Shown in pieces: positions 1 through 5,452 of a DNA stretch of 9,505 nt (position 1 is its first letter; every line of letters begins with the position of its first letter). Origin of the DNA: Clostridia bacterium (GTDB lineage Bacteria > Bacillota > Clostridia > Oscillospirales > Acutalibacteraceae); contig CAAEVU010000147.1 of assembly GCA_900759575.1 (NCBI GenBank), positions 1-9,505 of the forward strand. Direction: 5' to 3'. The position numbers were made by a program, and so were the translations under genes. The notes under the pieces are model-generated. The model was not told where the DNA came from, searched no databases, and saw only the letters and a list, made by a program, of their open reading frames with translations.

Positions 1-117
1 GGCTGCCAGCTCCTCCAGCATTTGGGGCAGAGTGATGGAGTGTTGCTCATCGGTTTTCTCCAGCAACATCTGGGCTATATATAAGAGCTTCAACTTTTTC
101 TCCGACACGCTTGGCAT
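1..117 (-). CDS. Probable WYL-family transcriptional regulator, N-terminal fragment
   Basis: Only the first 39 codons are inside the window; the gene continues past position 1. The ATG at 117-115 follows a good ribosome binding site (GGGGGAGGAAAG, minus strand). The visible peptide (residues such as KLKLLYIAQMLLEKTDE, then a Pro-Gln-Met-Leu-Glu-Glu-Leu stretch) resembles the winged-helix N-terminus of WYL-domain regulators common in Clostridia, where a similar opening leads into the recognition helix. WYL proteins usually bind DNA through this N-terminal domain and sense a ligand through a C-terminal WYL domain, which cannot be seen here. It lies 16 nt after the stop of the PASTA pseudokinase gene with no terminator between, so the two are probably co-transcribed. 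Assignment rests on recall of the family's N-terminal pattern from a short fragment and is therefore moderate. Confidence 0.55.
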   Translation of the reverse strand, partial: MPSVSEKKLKLLYIAQMLLEKTDEQHSITLPQMLEELAA

Positions 118-133
118 GGCTACTTTCCTCCCC

Positions 134-1741
134 CTATTCCCCGGCTGTTCCGGGGCCAGAACTGACCACTACTGTAACTGTAGAACCATAATCCAAGGAA
201 TCGCCTGCTTGATGATCCTGATATCGAAGCACATACCCTGCTTCCACATCCTCGCTGGCTTCATCCACACGCTCCGGCACAAACCCGTTATCACTGAGCA
301 ACTGCTGAAGTTTTTCATAACTGACACCGCTAAATTCCGGTAAAGTCCGCGTAGCGCTGCCGCGGCTCACTGTGATGGTCACCGTGCCATCTTCGGGAAT
401 GGGCTCTCCCGCAAACGGGTTCTGGCTGCTGATGCACCCCTCTGCCACGGTATCGTTGAACTCTTGGGCGGACACTTCCACCTTGAAGGGATATTCCCCA
501 CTTTCCACTTTCGCAAGGACTTCGTCATAATTGGCATTGACCAAGTTGGGCACTTGCTCCACCGCTTGCGAAGAACTGCTTTCCTGGAAAAGCTGGGTCA
601 AATCTCCAAAAGACATGCCCCGTTCTCCCAACCACAGGGAAGCAACGATCACCAAGGCCACAAACGTGACGATTCCCGAGCCGATCAGCCACACGAAAGG
701 CGGCAGCCCTCTGCCCTGGGAAATATTCAGATCCAGGGGCGGAAGCCGGCGAATGGCCTCCGTTTGATCCACCTCATTGACCAAGGTAGGGGCTGCGGAA
801 AGCTCAGTTTTAAAACGCTCAAAGCTGGAAGTGCGCTGGTCCGGGCGAACCTGCAGCGCATTGGCAAGGGCCGTCACCACAAACGGTGGCAAAGAATGAA
901 GGACCTCTTTGGAAATCATCAGCCGCTGGTCTCGCAGCCGCCGGGGAGATTCCAGAGGCGCCTGTCCTGTCAAGGTATACAGCAGCGTTGCGGCAAAGCC
1001 ATACACATCACTGACTTCCCCGCAGGGCGCCTTTTCGCTGTACTGTTCCAAAGCCGCAAACCCCGGGGCAAGATCCGGTTCCAACGCTGTACCTGCCCGC
1101 CGGGCAGCCTGAATGGAAAAATTCGTAATGAGCAGCGTTTCGTCCTTTGTCACCCGCAAAGAATCCGGGGAAATGCCCAAATGGGAAATCCCCAGGGAAT
1201 TCATCAATCCCAACGCGGAAACAATGGGCTGGAAAAGCTGGTTTGCCGTATTCCAGGGGAGCGACCCTCCCACATTTTCCAAATACCGGCGCAATGTAAT
1301 GGACGGAACATATTCATATACCGCATACGCTGTATAATTCTCCTCGAAAATATCCAGCACCGAATGTACCACGGTCACTTCCCGCAACCGGCTCACATTT
1401 TTCACCAAATCGATGAAGTCGTCCAGATACTCGTCAAACACCGCTTCTTTTCCGGAAACCGGCGTCACCGTTCCATCATCCTTATTCCGAGTGGCCAAGG
1501 AAAGGGGAAAGAATTCCCGCAGTTCTACCAACTTTTGGGTTGTCAAGTCCAGGGCGGCATAGGTGATGCCTTCCCCATCCATAACCTTGACCCGTCCAAC
1601 CTGGTAACGGGAAGCAACTACCGTATGGCAGTCTAACGCTTCCGGCGGCTGGGCCTTCTCGTTATCCCACCCGCAAACGGAGCACCGGCTTTCACTGCCT
1701 GTCAAGTCGGCAAAACAATTTGCACACAGTTTGCTTTCCAT
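134..1741 (-). CDS. Membrane-anchored zinc-ribbon pseudokinase with two PASTA domains
   Basis: 535 residues from the ATG at 1741, which has GGAGG five bases upstream; an in-frame TTG at 1816 would add 25 residues but has no such site. Order of parts: N-terminal zinc ribbon (Cys6, Cys9, Cys20, Cys23); a PrkC/Stk-like kinase fold at about 46-315; a proline-flanked transmembrane helix at about 348-371; two extracellular PASTA repeats at about 394-461 and 465-528. Conserved kinase landmarks remain (EYVPSITLRRYL; PGFAALEQY; SDVYGFAATLLYTLTG), but catalytic ones are lost: the VAIK lysine is Arg75, the HRD motif reads His187-Leu-Gly, the DFG motif reads Asn207-Phe-Ser, and the glycine loop is eroded. 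In the family, PASTA domains bind peptidoglycan or muropeptides and the kinase phosphorylates cytoplasmic targets. Here I infer a sensor or scaffold without phosphotransfer. It is followed closely by a probable WYL regulator. The architecture is secure; the loss of activity is inferred from motif alignment by eye. Confidence 0.88.
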   Translation of the reverse strand: MESKLCANCFADLTGSESRCSVCGWDNEKAQPPEALDCHTVVASRYQVGRVKVMDGEGITYAALDLTTQKLVELREFFPLSLATRNKDDGTVTPVSGKEAVFDEYLDDFIDLVKNVSRLREVTVVHSVLDIFEENYTAYAVYEYVPSITLRRYLENVGGSLPWNTANQLFQPIVSALGLMNSLGISHLGISPDSLRVTKDETLLITNFSIQAARRAGTALEPDLAPGFAALEQYSEKAPCGEVSDVYGFAATLLYTLTGQAPLESPRRLRDQRLMISKEVLHSLPPFVVTALANALQVRPDQRTSSFERFKTELSAAPTLVNEVDQTEAIRRLPPLDLNISQGRGLPPFVWLIGSGIVTFVALVIVASLWLGERGMSFGDLTQLFQESSSSQAVEQVPNLVNANYDEVLAKVESGEYPFKVEVSAQEFNDTVAEGCISSQNPFAGEPIPEDGTVTITVSRGSATRTLPEFSGVSYEKLQQLLSDNGFVPERVDEASEDVEAGYVLRYQDHQAGDSLDYGSTVTVVVSSGPGTAGE

Positions 1742-1828
1742 ATCTTCCTCCACTTTCCGCTCTCTCTGAGAACGGCTCTTTCCGCCTGTTTCCCGGATTT
1801 CCACGGCCAGGCACAAAATTATGGTTCG

Positions 1829-1857
1829 ATTATATCACAAGTCTGTGGAAAATACAA
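1829..1857 (-). promoter_or_regulatory. Sigma-A promoter for the pseudokinase operon
   Basis: Read on the minus strand, the -35 TTGTAT (1857-1852) is separated by exactly 17 bp from a perfect -10 TATAAT (1834-1829). It lies about 88 bp upstream of the chosen ATG at 1741 and directly upstream of the alternative TTG at 1816. The -35 matches consensus in only three of six bases. Confidence 0.7.
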
Positions 1858-1877
1858 GAAACCCTCCCAAAAACCGG

Positions 1878-1909
1878 AAAGGACGGTACGAAAAAACGTA
1901 CCGTCCTTT
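1878..1909 (-). terminator. Intrinsic terminator after fba
   Basis: A perfect 13-bp inverted repeat (AAAGGACGGTACG at 1878-1890 and its complement at 1897-1909) encloses a six-base loop. It lies 33 nt beyond the fba stop. On the minus strand the stem ends in TTT and is followed by CCGG and five T. On the plus strand TTTTCTTT follows, so it may work both ways, although no plus-strand gene reads into it. Confidence 0.8.
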
Positions 1910-1942
1910 TCTTTCAACTGATTCAATTAGGAGATTTGACCC

Positions 1943-2806
1943 TTAGGCCTTGCCCACAGAGCCGAACAGCTCCATCTTCTCCTTGACAGTAGCCTTGATG
2001 GCTTCTACGCCGGGAGCCAACAGTTTACGGGGATCAAAGCCCTTGCCCTGCTTGTCCTTGCCTTCCTCGATGTAGGTGCGCACAGCAGCGGCAAACGCGA
2101 TCTGGCACTCGGTGTTCACGTTGACCTTGGAAACGCCCAGAGAAATGGCCTTCTTCACCATCTCGGCAGGAATGCCAGTGCCGCCATGAAGCACCAGAGG
2201 CATGGTGCCGGTCTTCTCCTGGATCTTGGCCAGCACTTCAAAGTTCAGGCCCTTCCAGTTGGCGGGATATACGCCGTGGATGTTGCCGATACCGGCAGCC
2301 AGCATATCAACGCCCAGATCAGCGATCATCTTGCACTCGTCGGGATCGGCCACTTCGCCGCCGCCGATCACGCCGTCTTCTTCGCCGCCGATAGCGCCAA
2401 CCTCAGCTTCCACGGAAACACCCTTCTCAGAAGCAATGCGGATGATTTCCTTGGTCTTTTCAATGTTCTCGTTGATGTCATATTTGGAACCGTCAAACAT
2501 AACGGAGGAGAAGCCGTCTTCCATAGCCTTCAGAGCAGCTTCATAAGAACCATGGTCCAGATGCAGGGCCACGGGAACCGTGATGTTCAGAGTCTCGATC
2601 ATGCCCTTCACCATACCAGTAACGGTGTTGAAGCCGCACATATACTTGCCAGCGCCCTCAGACACACCGAGGATCACAGGGGAGTTGAGCTCCTGAGCGG
2701 TGAGCAGAATGGCCTTGGTCCATTCCAGGTTGTTGATGTTGAACTGGCCTACGGCATACTTACCAGCCTTGGCCTTGGTGAGCATTTCTTTTGCGGAAAC
2801 TAACAT
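1943..2806 (-). CDS. fba: Class II fructose-1,6-bisphosphate aldolase
   Basis: Cytoplasmic zinc-dependent enzyme of glycolysis and gluconeogenesis that interconverts fructose-1,6-bisphosphate with dihydroxyacetone phosphate and glyceraldehyde-3-phosphate. The 287-residue length matches Bacillus-type FbaA. Family motifs visible: LHLDHG at 81-86 (catalytic Asp84 and zinc-ligand His85), EAEVGAIGGEEDG at 133-145, GNIHG at 174-178 with zinc-ligand His177, LHGGTGIP at 206-213, and NVNTE at 229-233 in the phosphate-binding region. The start at ATG 2806 is chosen because GGGAGG lies eight bases upstream and the protein then begins MLVSAKEML as in the family; the frame stays open another 23 codons upstream, but that stretch covers the promoter. 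It is monocistronic, with its own promoter and terminator. Related class II enzymes acting on tagatose-bisphosphate share the fold; the single copy with a strong promoter and monocistronic layout favours the glycolytic enzyme. Confidence 0.96.
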   Translation of the reverse strand: MLVSAKEMLTKAKAGKYAVGQFNINNLEWTKAILLTAQELNSPVILGVSEGAGKYMCGFNTVTGMVKGMIETLNITVPVALHLDHGSYEAALKAMEDGFSSVMFDGSKYDINENIEKTKEIIRIASEKGVSVEAEVGAIGGEEDGVIGGGEVADPDECKMIADLGVDMLAAGIGNIHGVYPANWKGLNFEVLAKIQEKTGTMPLVLHGGTGIPAEMVKKAISLGVSKVNVNTECQIAFAAAVRTYIEEGKDKQGKGFDPRKLLAPGVEAIKATVKEKMELFGSVGKA

Positions 2807-2846
2807 AAAGCGTGCCTCCCAAAATGGTAGAATTTTGACTAGTTTT

Positions 2847-2875
2847 ATTATACTGGACAAACCGAGAAAAATCAA
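2847..2875 (-). promoter_or_regulatory. Sigma-A promoter of fba
   Basis: On the minus strand, TTGATT (2875-2870), a 17-bp spacer and a perfect TATAAT (2852-2847). The leader is about 35 nt and contains a small hairpin (CAAAAT at 2837-2832 pairing with ATTTTG at 2825-2820) that abuts the GGGAGG ribosome binding site at 2820-2815. Confidence 0.82.
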
Positions 2876-2902
2876 CTCCCACTGGCCGATATTGTTAAGG
2901 AT

Positions 2903-2997
2903 TCTTTCCCCGATGCTTTGAAACCTGCCAGTTTCCTGGGAAAATTCCCTTTTCTATATTCACCCAAACATGCTTGACACGCTCTTTCCCCGATGCT
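2903..2997 (+). repeat. Exact 15-bp direct repeat, 80 bp apart
   Basis: TCTTTCCCCGATGCT occurs at 2903-2917 and again at 2983-2997. The second copy fills most of the spacer between the -35 and -10 of the MGMT-family gene promoter; the first lies between that promoter and the fba promoter. Outside the 15 bases the flanks do not match. It could be a paired operator or the trace of a small duplication. Confidence 0.75.
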
Positions 2998-3002
2998 ACA
3001 TT
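2974..3002 (+). promoter_or_regulatory. Sigma-A promoter of the MGMT-family gene
   Basis: Consensus -35 TTGACA (2974-2979), 17-bp spacer, -10 TACATT (2997-3002, four of six). Transcription would begin near 3009, after the ATG at 2993, which supports the downstream TTG start of the gene. The spacer overlaps one copy of the 15-bp repeat. Confidence 0.7.
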
Positions 3003-3046
3003 TAAAAATAGAAAAGGGGTTTCCCAGCAGTGAGGAGGCAGACAGG

Positions 3047-3376
3047 TTGGAAAAAACGTTTCCAAAAAGGATCTATGAATTGGTGAGTAGGATCCCCCTG
3101 GGAAAGGTGGCCACATATGGGCAGCTGGCTCTTCTGGCGGGGAGCCCCAGAGCCGCACGGATCGTTGGAGCCGCTTTAGCCAAAGCTCCTGCCGGTCTGC
3201 CCTGCCACCGGGTGCTTTATCGGGACGGTACCTTGTGCTGCGACCAAGCGTTCGGCGGGAAAGATGTCCAACGAAAGCTTTTGGAACAGGAAGGCATCCC
3301 GTTTCTTCCGGATGGAAGAGTGGATCTGCGCCGCTGTTTATGGGACCCTACCAATGGCATAATGGAATCTTTGTAA
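3047..3376 (+). CDS. MGMT-family DNA alkyltransferase-like protein (single domain)
   Basis: 109 residues corresponding to the C-terminal DNA-binding/active-site domain of O6-methylguanine-DNA methyltransferase, without the N-terminal domain of Ogt or Ada-C. Visible features: the helix-turn-helix entry IPLGKVATYGQLA at 16-28, Tyr24 used by the family to rotate the phosphate, Arg38 (the arginine finger) in ARIVGAALA, and PCHRV at 52-56 with nucleophile Cys53. Family members of this size are often alkyltransferase-like proteins with Trp in place of the cysteine; here the cysteine is kept, so methyl transfer is possible but not assured. TTG at 3047 is chosen because a perfect AGGAGG (3033-3038) sits eight bases upstream; an in-frame ATG at 2993 has no ribosome binding site and lies upstream of the predicted transcript start. 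Divergent from fba. Role: repair of, or signalling about, O6-alkylguanine. Confidence 0.88.
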   Translation: MEKTFPKRIYELVSRIPLGKVATYGQLALLAGSPRAARIVGAALAKAPAGLPCHRVLYRDGTLCCDQAFGGKDVQRKLLEQEGIPFLPDGRVDLRRCLWDPTNGIMESL

Positions 3377-3387
3377 TGTTTGCAGCC

Positions 3388-3416
3388 TTGCTGAACCACT
3401 GCTCCCATGATACAAT
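3388..3416 (+). promoter_or_regulatory. Sigma-A promoter of the zinc-ribbon membrane protein gene
   Basis: TTGCTG (3388-3393), 17-bp spacer, TACAAT (3411-3416), beginning 12 bp after the MGMT-family stop. The leader would be about 24 nt. Confidence 0.65.
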
Positions 3417-3446
3417 ACTTTTGGAGGTTACAAAGGGGGGCTTTAC

Positions 3447-3776
3447 GTGAACTATGTTTTGCGGATTCTGGGCTGGATCGTCCTAGGGGGAAGTTTGGTC
3501 TGCTATGTAGTGTATTGCTTTTTTAACGGCGGTTTTCTGGCATACCTTCCCCTGCTTTTCCTTGGGTTGCTCCTCGCCGTGATTTTGTTTGGCCTTGCAG
3601 AAGGGCTAGACTTGTTGTGGGACCAGCAAGACCGGCTGGAAGCCTTGGAAAACAAACTGGCTGGTCTTCTCCCGGAGGAAGATGACAGAAAAAAGACACG
3701 GCTCTGTGAAAAGTGCGGGACACAGCTTCCTCCCGGCGGCCATGCCTGCCCTACGTGCCATCATCGAAACACTTAG
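3447..3776 (+). CDS. Small two-helix membrane protein with C-terminal zinc ribbon
   Basis: 109 residues of unrecognised function. The GTG start at 3447 follows AAAGGGGGG with a six-base gap. Two hydrophobic segments, about 5-26 and 31-54, form a tight hairpin; a charged helical stretch at 58-75 has a Leu-rich heptad-like pattern; the C-terminus holds CEKC (Cys87, Cys90) and CPTC (Cys101, Cys104), a rubredoxin-like knuckle pair typical of zinc-ribbon proteins. The ribbon and charged helix are expected on the same side, probably cytoplasmic. Such membrane-plus-ribbon proteins are common in Clostridia and are usually unnamed. It has its own promoter, and no clear terminator separates it from the tRNA unit. 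The pseudokinase in this window has a similar ribbon, but there is no other sign of a link. Confidence 0.8.
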   Translation: MNYVLRILGWIVLGGSLVCYVVYCFFNGGFLAYLPLLFLGLLLAVILFGLAEGLDLLWDQQDRLEALENKLAGLLPEEDDRKKTRLCEKCGTQLPPGGHACPTCHHRNT

Positions 3777-3876
3777 GATGGTACGTTCCTTTCTTTTGCT
3801 TTGCAGGGGATTTTCTCCTCTCTGAAACAGGAAATTTAGGGCGACAAAAAAATTTTAAAAAAGATGAAAAAAAGAC

Positions 3877-3905
3877 TTGCTTTTTTCAAATTTATGCCTT
3901 ATAAT
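3877..3905 (+). promoter_or_regulatory. Promoter of the tRNA-Pro gene
   Basis: TTGCTT (3877-3882), 17-bp spacer, perfect TATAAT (3900-3905), 12 bp before the mature tRNA 5' end, preceded by A-tracts at 3845-3873 that could act as an UP element. The 5' leader would be only a few bases. The stretch 3777-3876 shows no gene and only a weak 6-bp hairpin. Confidence 0.85.
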
Positions 3906-3917
3906 ATAACACGTTGT

Positions 3918-3993
3918 CCGGGTGTGGCGCAGTTGGTAGCGCGCTTGACTGGGGGTCAAGAGGCCGTGAGTTCAAGTCTCGCCACTCGGACCA
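3918..3993 (+). tRNA. tRNA-Pro(GGG)
   Basis: 76 nt, full cloverleaf with CCA encoded. Acceptor stem CCGGGTG (3918-3924) pairs with CACTCGG with one G-U. D stem is GCGC/GCGC. Anticodon stem CTTGA/TCAAG encloses the loop CTGGGGG, giving anticodon GGG at 3951-3953, which reads CCC and, by wobble, CCU. Variable loop AGGCC; T stem GTGAG/CTCGC with loop TTCAAGT. The 5' C opposite G before the discriminator A is characteristic of bacterial tRNA-Pro. Own promoter and terminator. Confidence 0.97.
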
Positions 3994-4001
3994 GGTTTTT
4001 G

Positions 4002-4040
4002 AAAATGCATCTCGCGTTTGCGGGGTGCATTTTTGTTTTT
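4002..4040 (+). terminator. Intrinsic terminator of tRNA-Pro
   Basis: A 14-bp stem (4002-4015 with 4020-4033, two T-G pairs) with loop GTTT, followed by a T-rich tail to 4040. It starts nine bases after the tRNA CCA end and would isolate the tRNA from the following operon. Confidence 0.93.
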
Positions 4041-4114
4041 CCTGCTGTCGATGTTTTCGCCTACCTTCCCTTTTGCTTCGGGATTTAAAAAAATAAAAAA
4101 TTTTTTGAATACCG

Positions 4115-4143
4115 TGAATGGATTTGCTTTCCCCAATCGTATT
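4115..4143 (+). promoter_or_regulatory. Candidate ECF-sigma promoter for the secreted protein/sigma/anti-sigma operon
   Basis: TGAATG (4115-4120), 17 bp, CGTATT (4138-4143). This resembles the TGAAAC-N16/17-CGTA pattern of Bacillus ECF promoters such as those of SigW. A perfect A6T6 palindrome (4095-4106) lies just upstream and could be an UP element. I found no convincing sigma-A pair between 4041 and 4186. The transcript would start near 4150, giving a leader of about 35 nt. Confidence 0.45.
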
Positions 4144-4150
4144 GTAGGTG

Positions 4151-4180
4151 AAATCGCTCAGAAAGAGCAAATTTGGAGGT
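4151..4180 (+). promoter_or_regulatory. Small leader hairpin next to the ribosome binding site
   Basis: GCTC (4156-4159) pairs with GAGC (4165-4168) around AGAAA, with outer AAAT/ATTT arms, ending directly before GGAGGT (4175-4180), the ribosome binding site of the secreted protein gene. It leaves that site free, so a 5'-stabilising role is likelier than repression. Weak evidence. Confidence 0.3.
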
Positions 4181-4186
4181 ATTCAC

Positions 4187-4942
4187 ATGAAAAAAATCGC
4201 AGTAGGTATTATGGCAACCGCTTTGGTCCTTTCCATCGGAACTGTCAGCGCTTTCGCGGCAGGCAGAAACAACTATGTGGACCAAAATCAGGATGGTGTG
4301 TGTGACAACTACACTATCACCAGCAGCACCACCGGAACTGGCAGCAGAAACGGTAACGGCAATGGAAATGGCAACGGCCAGGGTTTCGTGGACGCGGACG
4401 GTGACGGCGTGTGCGACAACTTCGGTACCGGTAACGGTAACGGCAATGGCAACGGCCAAGGCTTTGTAGATGCGGACGGCGACGGCGTGTGCGACAACTT
4501 CGGTACCGGAAACGGTAACGGAAATGGCAACGGCAACGGCCAAGGCTTTGTAGATGCGGACGGCGACGGTGTGTGCGACAACTTCGGTACTGGCAACGGT
4601 AACGGAAATGGCAACGGCCAAGGCTTTGTGGACGCGGACGGTGACGGCGTGTGCGACAACTTCGGTACTGGCAACGGTAACGGCAATGGCAATGGCAGCG
4701 GCCAAGGCTTTGTGGATGCGGACGGTGACGGCGTGTGCGACAACTTCGGTACTGGCAACGGTAACGGCAATGGAAATGGCAACGGCCAAGGCTTTGTGGA
4801 CGCGGACGGCGACGGCGTGTGCGACAACTTCGGCACCGGTAACGGTAACGGCAATGGAAATGGTAACGGCAATGGAAATGGCAACGGCAATGGAAACGGT
4901 CAGGGGAATGGTACTGGCCGTCAGCTTGGCCGGAACAGATAA
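4187..4942 (+). CDS. Secreted Gly-Asn-rich protein with seven calcium-loop-like motifs
   Basis: 251 residues from the ATG at 4187, which has GGAGGT six bases upstream. A signal peptide (MKK, hydrophobic 4-20, cleavage probably near SAFA|AG at 24-25) indicates export. The mature protein opens with a divergent motif, VDQNQDGVCDN (31-41), then six identical copies of FVDADGDGVCDNF at 67-79, 93-105, 121-133, 147-159, 175-187 and 203-215. These are joined by Gly-Asn dipeptide linkers of varying length, and the protein ends in a longer (GN)n tail. The D-x-D-x-D-G-x-x-D spacing matches the calcium loops of EF-hand, dockerin and thrombospondin type 3 repeats, so calcium binding is a reasonable inference. 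Each motif also has one Cys, seven in all, which could allow intermolecular disulfides. No LPXTG or transmembrane anchor is seen. No named family is recognised; similar motif-repeat proteins occur in Clostridia. It is the first gene of an operon with an ECF sigma factor 24 nt downstream. Confidence 0.88.
   Translation: MKKIAVGIMATALVLSIGTVSAFAAGRNNYVDQNQDGVCDNYTITSSTTGTGSRNGNGNGNGNGQGFVDADGDGVCDNFGTGNGNGNGNGQGFVDADGDGVCDNFGTGNGNGNGNGNGQGFVDADGDGVCDNFGTGNGNGNGNGQGFVDADGDGVCDNFGTGNGNGNGNGSGQGFVDADGDGVCDNFGTGNGNGNGNGNGQGFVDADGDGVCDNFGTGNGNGNGNGNGNGNGNGNGNGQGNGTGRQLGRNR
4382..4831 (+). repeat. In-frame tandem repeat array, six units of 78-84 bp
   Basis: Six near-identical units each encode the 13-residue FVDADGDGVCDNF block plus a Gly-Asn linker; successive periods are 78, 84, 78, 84 and 84 nt. 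Units differ by silent changes (for example gacgcg/gatgcg) and by whole GGNAAY hexamers. A purely hexameric (GGNAAY) tract continues to 4903. All length steps are multiples of three, so the frame is kept. Confidence 0.95.
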
Positions 4943-4966
4943 CTTTATTTTAGATGGGATGTTTTC

Positions 4967-5452
4967 ATGCGGAGCGAAGAAGAGGTAAACAGAGCGATAG
5001 AACAATATGCGGACACTGTGAAACGACTCTGCTTTGTCCATTTGAAAAACGAAGCTGACACCGAGGACATATTTCAAACTGTGTTTTTGAAGTATGTCCT
5101 TAGCTCCGTTGTGTTTGAAAATGCAGAACATGAAAAAGCTTGGTTCATACGTGTGACCATCAACGCTTGCAAAGATTTATTGAAAAGCTTTTTCAGGAGC
5201 CATGCGGTTTCGTTGGACGAAGTGGTGGAACAGGCCGGTTCCGCCGGCGACGAACGGAGCGAAGTGATGGAAGCTGTTTTAAAATTACCGGAAAAGTACC
5301 GACGGATCATTTACCTGCATTACTACGAAGGGTATACCGCTCCGCAGATCAGCAAAATCCTTGGAAAAAACGTAAATTCCATATACACCTTGATGACCAG
5401 GGCCAGAAACCTGCTAAAAAAAGAGCTGGGAGGTGAGTTCGATGAACCGTAA
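4967..5452 (+). CDS. ECF-type RNA polymerase sigma factor
   Basis: 161 residues with the two-domain build of ECF sigma factors. Region 2 spans about 8-75, with the core-binding/-10 helix DTEDIFQTVFLKY at 31-43 and AWFIRVTINACKDLLKS at 58-74. Region 4 spans about 100-154, with LPEKYRRIIYLHYYEGYT at 107-124 leading into the helix-turn-helix APQISKILGKNVNSIYTLMTRAR that recognises the -35 element. There is no region 3 and no long C-terminal extension. The ATG at 4967 has only a weak GATGGG eight bases upstream, so synthesis may be kept low relative to the secreted protein encoded 24 nt upstream. The stop codon overlaps the start of the anti-sigma gene by 11 nt, the usual arrangement for translational coupling of an ECF pair. 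The N- and C-terminal pattern is of a generic ECF factor, not SigI, although the partner carries an RsgI-like domain. Confidence 0.95.
   Translation: MRSEEEVNRAIEQYADTVKRLCFVHLKNEADTEDIFQTVFLKYVLSSVVFENAEHEKAWFIRVTINACKDLLKSFFRSHAVSLDEVVEQAGSAGDERSEVMEAVLKLPEKYRRIIYLHYYEGYTAPQISKILGKNVNSIYTLMTRARNLLKKELGGEFDEP

Noticed and set aside
464..1636. Long plus-strand frame (390 codons) opposite the pseudokinase gene
   Set aside because: No recognisable domain, composition rich in Arg, Gln and His typical of antisense translation; the minus-strand frame has clear zinc-ribbon, kinase-fold and PASTA features.
2895..3158. Minus-strand frame of 87 codons between fba and the MGMT-family gene
   Set aside because: It overlaps the promoter and half of the MGMT-family gene and shows no motif; the plus-strand frame carries the PCHRV active site.
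3892..4170. Minus-strand frame containing DLNSRPLDPQSSALPTAP
   Set aside because: This is the well-known spurious peptide obtained by translating the antisense of a tRNA gene; it exactly covers tRNA-Pro(GGG).
4382..4831. Regularly spaced repeats that might suggest a CRISPR array
   Set aside because: The spacers are themselves low-complexity Gly-Asn codons, the frame is open throughout, and repeats encode a calcium-loop motif after a signal peptide.
4309..4890. Minus-strand Pro-Leu repeat frame (193 codons)
   Set aside because: Another antisense shadow of the GGNAAY hexamers; no ribosome binding site or flanking sequence supports it.
4085..5131. Long minus-strand reading frame (348 codons) opposite the secreted repeat protein gene
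   Set aside because: It is generated by the repeat array: its Val-Ala-Val-Thr-rich repeats are the antisense of the Gly-Asn/Asp units, it covers the signal-peptide gene and part of the sigma gene, and it has no family resemblance. The plus-strand frame has a signal peptide, ribosome binding site and operon context.
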